Shown here: in pieces, positions 23,252-25,315 of the stretch
How the letters are laid out: every line of letters starts with the position of its first letter
Numbering within the stretch: the first letter of the stretch is position 1
DNA from: Bacillota bacterium
GTDB lineage: Bacteria > Bacillota > UBA994 > UBA5500
Length of the DNA stretch: 25,315 nt
Assembly (NCBI GenBank): GCA_023436245.1
Contig: JAEZJZ010000038.1
Coordinates: 1-25,315 of the forward strand
Reading direction: 5' to 3'
Made by a program: the position numbers and the translations under genes
Notes under the pieces: generated by a model
Databases searched by the model: none
Seen by the model: only the letters and a program-made list of their open reading frames with translations
Told to the model about the DNA's origin: nothing

Positions 23252-23304
23252 GCAACCCTTTAGGGTTGCGATCTAAATAAAGCGATTCTTGCTTGCCAAG
23301 AATC
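23252..23304 (-). promoter_or_regulatory. Two hairpins in the 5' leader of the LTA-synthase-like gene
   Basis: GCAACCC/GGGTTGC (23252-23258 with 23263-23269, four-base loop) lies right before the ribosome binding site. GATTCTTG/CAAGAATC (23284-23291 with 23297-23304) lies upstream. Both are perfect stems in the transcribed leader. They may affect translation or mRNA stability; no riboswitch class is recognised. Confidence 0.4.
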
Positions 23305-23346
23305 GGCGTGCACGTAAGCTACTCTTGAGAGTTGCTCCACATGACG

Positions 23347-23375
23347 TTTATACCACACCCAGTGTGATGTCTCAA
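23347..23375 (-). promoter_or_regulatory. Promoter of the LTA-synthase-like gene with palindrome in the spacer
   Basis: On the reverse strand TTGAGA (23375-23370) and TATAAA (23352-23347) are 17 bases apart. The spacer contains the palindrome CACACCCAGTGTG (23354-23366), placed where a repressor could block RNA polymerase. The start would be near 23340, giving a leader of about 100 bases. Confidence 0.65.
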
Positions 23376-23383
23376 CCAAGGCA

Positions 23384-23417
23384 GCAGAAAGACCTCAAGC
23401 TTGGCCGCCTGAGGTCT
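23384..23417 (-). terminator. Terminator of yedF
   Basis: AGACCTCA (23390-23397) pairs with TGAGGTCT (23410-23417). On the reverse strand the stem is followed by TTTCTGC. It lies 18 bases beyond the yedF stop. Confidence 0.75.
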
Positions 23418-23434
23418 CAGCAAGCCCGATATCA

Positions 23435-24031
23435 CTAGCCGAGCGTAATCGTCTTGTCTGCCTGCTGCATGCCTTCCACGATGCTGTACATGTTGGAGAT
23501 ACCGCCAATCGCCAACTGATTCTTCAACTCATAGAAATCGAGGCACGTGCCGCAGCTCCAGATTTCCACTCCTGCAGCCTGCAGACGCTCCAGGCGTTCC
23601 AGAACGGGGGAGCCTTGGCAGGTCAGTTTCACGCCGCTGTTCAGGAAGTAGACCGTGCGCGGCAGATCGTCACTCTCAGCCAGCGCATAGAAGAAGCTCT
23701 TCATCAACACTCTCCCCAATTGCTCGTCGCCGGTTCCCATCAGATCGGTCTGTACCAACAAGGTCGTGGATGCCCGCCCTGGGTTATCCCGATCGGCAAC
23801 CACTGCGGCATCACTGGCTTCGCCCTTGGTGATAGCGATCTGATAAAGACCATCTCCTTCAGTCACCCCGGCCGTGAGACCCAAGCTTTGCACCAAGCGC
23901 AGCACGTTCTCTTTGGCGACCAGGTTATCTACCACCGAAAGCACCACGCCTCTTTCCAAGGCGTCAAGCGCCCGTTTGGTGCGGATCACCGGTTCGGGGC
24001 AGGCCAGCCCCCGATTATCTATCGTCTGCAT
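23435..24031 (-). CDS. yedF: YedF-type sulfurtransferase-like selenium metabolism protein
   Basis: This encodes 198 residues from ATG 24031, six bases after GGGGAGGA on the reverse strand; a 13-codon longer frame lacks a ribosome binding site. The N-terminal TusA-like domain has RGLACPEPVIRTK with the persulfide-forming position C11. The C-terminal DsrE-like domain carries LMKSFFYALAES, TVYFLNSGVKLTCQGS, and C160-G-T-C163 in IWSCGTCLDFY. This two-domain layout is the YedF family, often found with selenium-utilisation genes, where a role in sulfur or selenium transfer is proposed but unproven. No selD or selU is visible here. The promoter is probably the TATAAT at 24087-24082. Confidence 0.92.
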   Translation of the reverse strand: MQTIDNRGLACPEPVIRTKRALDALERGVVLSVVDNLVAKENVLRLVQSLGLTAGVTEGDGLYQIAITKGEASDAAVVADRDNPGRASTTLLVQTDLMGTGDEQLGRVLMKSFFYALAESDDLPRTVYFLNSGVKLTCQGSPVLERLERLQAAGVEIWSCGTCLDFYELKNQLAIGGISNMYSIVEGMQQADKTITLG

Positions 24032-24081
24032 TGCTCTTCCTCCCCTGGATTGAATCCGAAGAATATCCACTGTTAATGCCT

Positions 24082-24087
24082 ATTATA
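24082..24087 (-). promoter_or_regulatory. -10 element upstream of yedF
   Basis: A perfect TATAAT on the reverse strand lies about 50 bases before the yedF start. The surrounding TATTATAATA also contains a TATAAT on the plus strand at 24084-24089, so it could serve the divergent response regulator. No convincing -35 is seen in either direction. Confidence 0.4.
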
Positions 24088-24185
24088 ATACTCAGTCGGC
24101 AAATAGCCCAGAGGCTTATGGAGATTTGCTCGCGTTTGTGGCAGGTGCGCTCAGCCGCCCCGTCGAACAGAAACTAGGTACAGCA

Positions 24186-24202
24186 GCAACTCGCAGAGTT
24201 GC
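24186..24202 (+). repeat. Hairpin before the response regulator, flanked by a 7-base direct repeat
   Basis: GCAACTC and GAGTTGC form a perfect 7-bp stem with a GCA loop. ACTAGGT occurs on both sides (24173-24179 and 24206-24212), the second copy overlapping the ribosome binding site. It could influence translation initiation. Confidence 0.45.
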
Positions 24203-24221
24203 CAGACTAGGTGGTGATACC

Positions 24222-24587
24222 GTGACAGAGCGGAAGCTGATTTTGGTGGTTGATGACCAAGCCGGAATACGCGCCCTGCTTGCCGAAGCCTTAGGCGTGC
24301 TGGGTTATCAAGTGCAGCCGGCTGCCAGCGGACCGGAGGCGCTGGCTTACCTTGACCGTACTCCACCCGATTTGGTACTCTTGGACATGAATATGCCTGG
24401 GATGTCAGGCCTGGAGACGTTGCGCGAACTGCGACGCTTGCACCGCACATTGCCCGTACTGATGATCACGGCTGACGAAAATGATGTTTCAGTCAACCGG
24501 GCAATGGAGCTCGGCATCTCGGGCTGGATCAGCAAGCCTTTCGAACTGGACGATCTGTATCATCAGGTGCAGTCAGCCATAAACTAG
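24222..24587 (+). CDS. Single-domain response regulator, Spo0F-like
   Basis: This encodes 121 residues from GTG 24222 with AGGTGGTGAT upstream; the longer upstream frame runs through the hairpin. It consists only of a receiver domain: acidic pair D11-D12 in VVDDQAGIR, phosphoacceptor D55 in LVLLDMNMPGMSG, T83 in MITA and K105 in SKPFE. These lie one position from the Spo0F residues (D10/D11, D54, T82, K104). The DDQxGIR contact segment for kinases and Spo0B is also Spo0F-like. It could therefore be a sporulation phosphorelay intermediate, but other single receivers cannot be excluded. It sits divergently from yedF, 57 bases before the folate-transporter gene. Confidence 0.85.
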   Translation: MTERKLILVVDDQAGIRALLAEALGVLGYQVQPAASGPEALAYLDRTPPDLVLLDMNMPGMSGLETLRELRRLHRTLPVLMITADENDVSVNRAMELGISGWISKPFELDDLYHQVQSAIN

Positions 24588-24644
24588 GCATGTTGCTGCA
24601 CTCCCGGCAACCATGAATCTCAGCGCTGATAAGGAGTGTGCTTC

Positions 24645-25145
24645 ATGTCCAGAATTCGTAGACTGACCTATTCCGCCCTGCTGATTGCGCTTTCAGTGGT
24701 GGCGACGCGCCTGCTCAGCATTCAGACGCCCTTTGTGCGCATTGGATTCGGTGGTATCCCCATTCTCCTCGCCGGGTTGGCCTTTGGTCCTATCTGGGGC
24801 TTCGCCGCGGGCGCGCTGGCAGATCTGGTCGGCTTCTTTCTCCATCCAGTCGGCACCTACTTTCCAGGCTTCACCTTGACAGCTGGACTGGTGGGAGCCA
24901 TAGTTCCACTCATTCTCGGCAGGCAGCGGATAACCAGTTCCTTCGGTCGACTGTTGTCCGCCATTGCCTTCTCTCAGCTCGTCACCTCGCTGGTGTTGGA
25001 CACTTATTGGCTGACGATCATCCTGGGTAAAACCGCCGCCGCGCTGTTGCCGCTGCGGGTCCTCAACCAGGCCATCTACATACCGGTGGCCGCTAGCCTA
25101 GTATTTGTGCTGCGCCGCGTCATGGGGCGCTTTCTGCCGGAATAG
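24645..25145 (+). CDS. folT: Folate-family ECF transporter S component
   Basis: This encodes 166 residues from ATG 24645, eight bases after AAGGAG (24631-24636). Five or six hydrophobic segments and the ECF S-component pattern are visible: an N-terminal TYSALLIALSVVATRLLSI for contact with the energising module, then RIGFGGIPILLAGLAFGP and AGALADLVGFFLHPVGTYFPGFTLTAGLVG. The RIGFGG and HPVGTYFPGFT elements are typical of the FolT/folate subfamily. It would bind folate and work with a shared EcfAA'T module encoded elsewhere. Imported folate would support PurN and PurH. I see no tetrahydrofolate riboswitch in its short upstream region. Confidence 0.85.
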   Translation: MSRIRRLTYSALLIALSVVATRLLSIQTPFVRIGFGGIPILLAGLAFGPIWGFAAGALADLVGFFLHPVGTYFPGFTLTAGLVGAIVPLILGRQRITSSFGRLLSAIAFSQLVTSLVLDTYWLTIILGKTAAALLPLRVLNQAIYIPVAASLVFVLRRVMGRFLPE

Positions 25146-25146
25146 T

Positions 25147-25204
25147 GGGACAGGGGGACGGTTCGTTGTCCCAGCAATTGGGACGACGAACCGTCAGCCT
25201 GTGT
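25147..25204 (+). repeat. REP-like long hairpin, probable terminator of folT
   Basis: GACGGTTCGTTGTCCC (25157-25172) pairs over 16 bp, with one wobble, with GGGACGACGAACCGTC (25180-25195). Outer ACAGG/CCTGT arms sit at 25150-25154 and 25198-25202. It starts two bases after the folT stop. The GGGACAGGGGGACGG form is one I recall as a very common dispersed palindrome in Clostridia and relatives. Confidence 0.75.
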
Positions 25205-25220
25205 GAAAACCGCTTTCTAG

Positions 25221-25250
25221 TTGACATAATGTTGGATCAAGTGGTATAAT
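25221..25250 (+). promoter_or_regulatory. Strong sigma-A-type promoter for the gene at the right edge
   Basis: TTGACA (25221-25226) and TATAAT (25245-25250), both exact consensus, are 18 bases apart. Transcription would begin near 25257. Confidence 0.8.
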
Positions 25251-25283
25251 ATACCCATACAGGTGAGTTGGGAGAGATTATCT

Positions 25284-25315
25284 GTGGGGTATAACAAAGG
25301 CGCAGATCGAGATCA
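25284..25315 (+). CDS. Start of a CDS cut by the window edge
   Basis: GTG 25284 is preceded by GGGAGAG (25270-25276) at suitable spacing and by the strong promoter. The few visible residues read VGYNKGADRD. This slightly resembles the beginning of IS1182-type transposases (a G.DR.Q motif near the N-terminus), but ten residues are too few for a call. An in-frame GTG at 25263 would be almost leaderless. Confidence 0.45.
   Translation, partial: MGYNKGADRD

Noticed and set aside
24588..24644. Tetrahydrofolate riboswitch before folT
   Set aside because: The gap is 57 bases with no matching conserved core.

Overview
The window reads as a chromosome segment of a Gram-positive, probably spore-forming member of the Firmicutes (class Clostridia or a close relative). 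The pointers are the pur gene order purE-B-C-S-Q-L-F-M-N-H-D with a stand-alone purS and a short purL, an Fe-S type PurF with a propeptide, a Spo0F-like response regulator, a lipoteichoic-acid-synthase-type membrane sulfatase, PurBox-like operators, and strong AGGAGG-type ribosome binding sites with many GTG/TTG starts. I cannot name the species.

Left end (1-3290): a degenerate RHS 'tip' array. The 3' end of an RHS gene (core, then a frameshift at a G run, then a toxin-like tail) is followed by a likely immunity gene. After it come a broken copy of the RHS core, a second orphan toxin-like tail and a second likely immunity gene. The array ends against a 65-codon 3' fragment of guaA (GMP synthase) with a terminator-like hairpin.

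Next (3330-6488): a MarR regulator and a flavin-reductase-like protein, translationally coupled behind a promoter overlapped by a perfect palindrome; a YdeI/OmpD-associated protein; and a cation:proton antiporter behind a fluoride-riboswitch-like aptamer and terminator.

Core (6490-20360): the purine locus. A cluster of PurBox-like motifs, a sigma-A-like promoter and a PRPP-type ykkC riboswitch with a terminator precede an AzgA/PbuG-type purine permease. A 189-nt structured leader follows, then purE, B, C, S, Q, L, F, M, N and H, tightly packed with several overlapping starts. purD comes after a 217-nt gap carrying extragenic palindromes and is closed by a strong terminator. Together these genes encode the route from PRPP to IMP, except that no purK is present. 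PurR-type repression and a PRPP riboswitch would both report PRPP, one on DNA and one on RNA.

Right end (20470-25315): dapF, convergent with an LTA-synthase-like gene across a shared terminator; yedF, encoding a selenium-metabolism/sulfurtransferase-like protein; a Spo0F-like receiver protein; a FolT-like folate ECF S-component; a REP-like hairpin; and a strong promoter driving a CDS cut off by the window edge.
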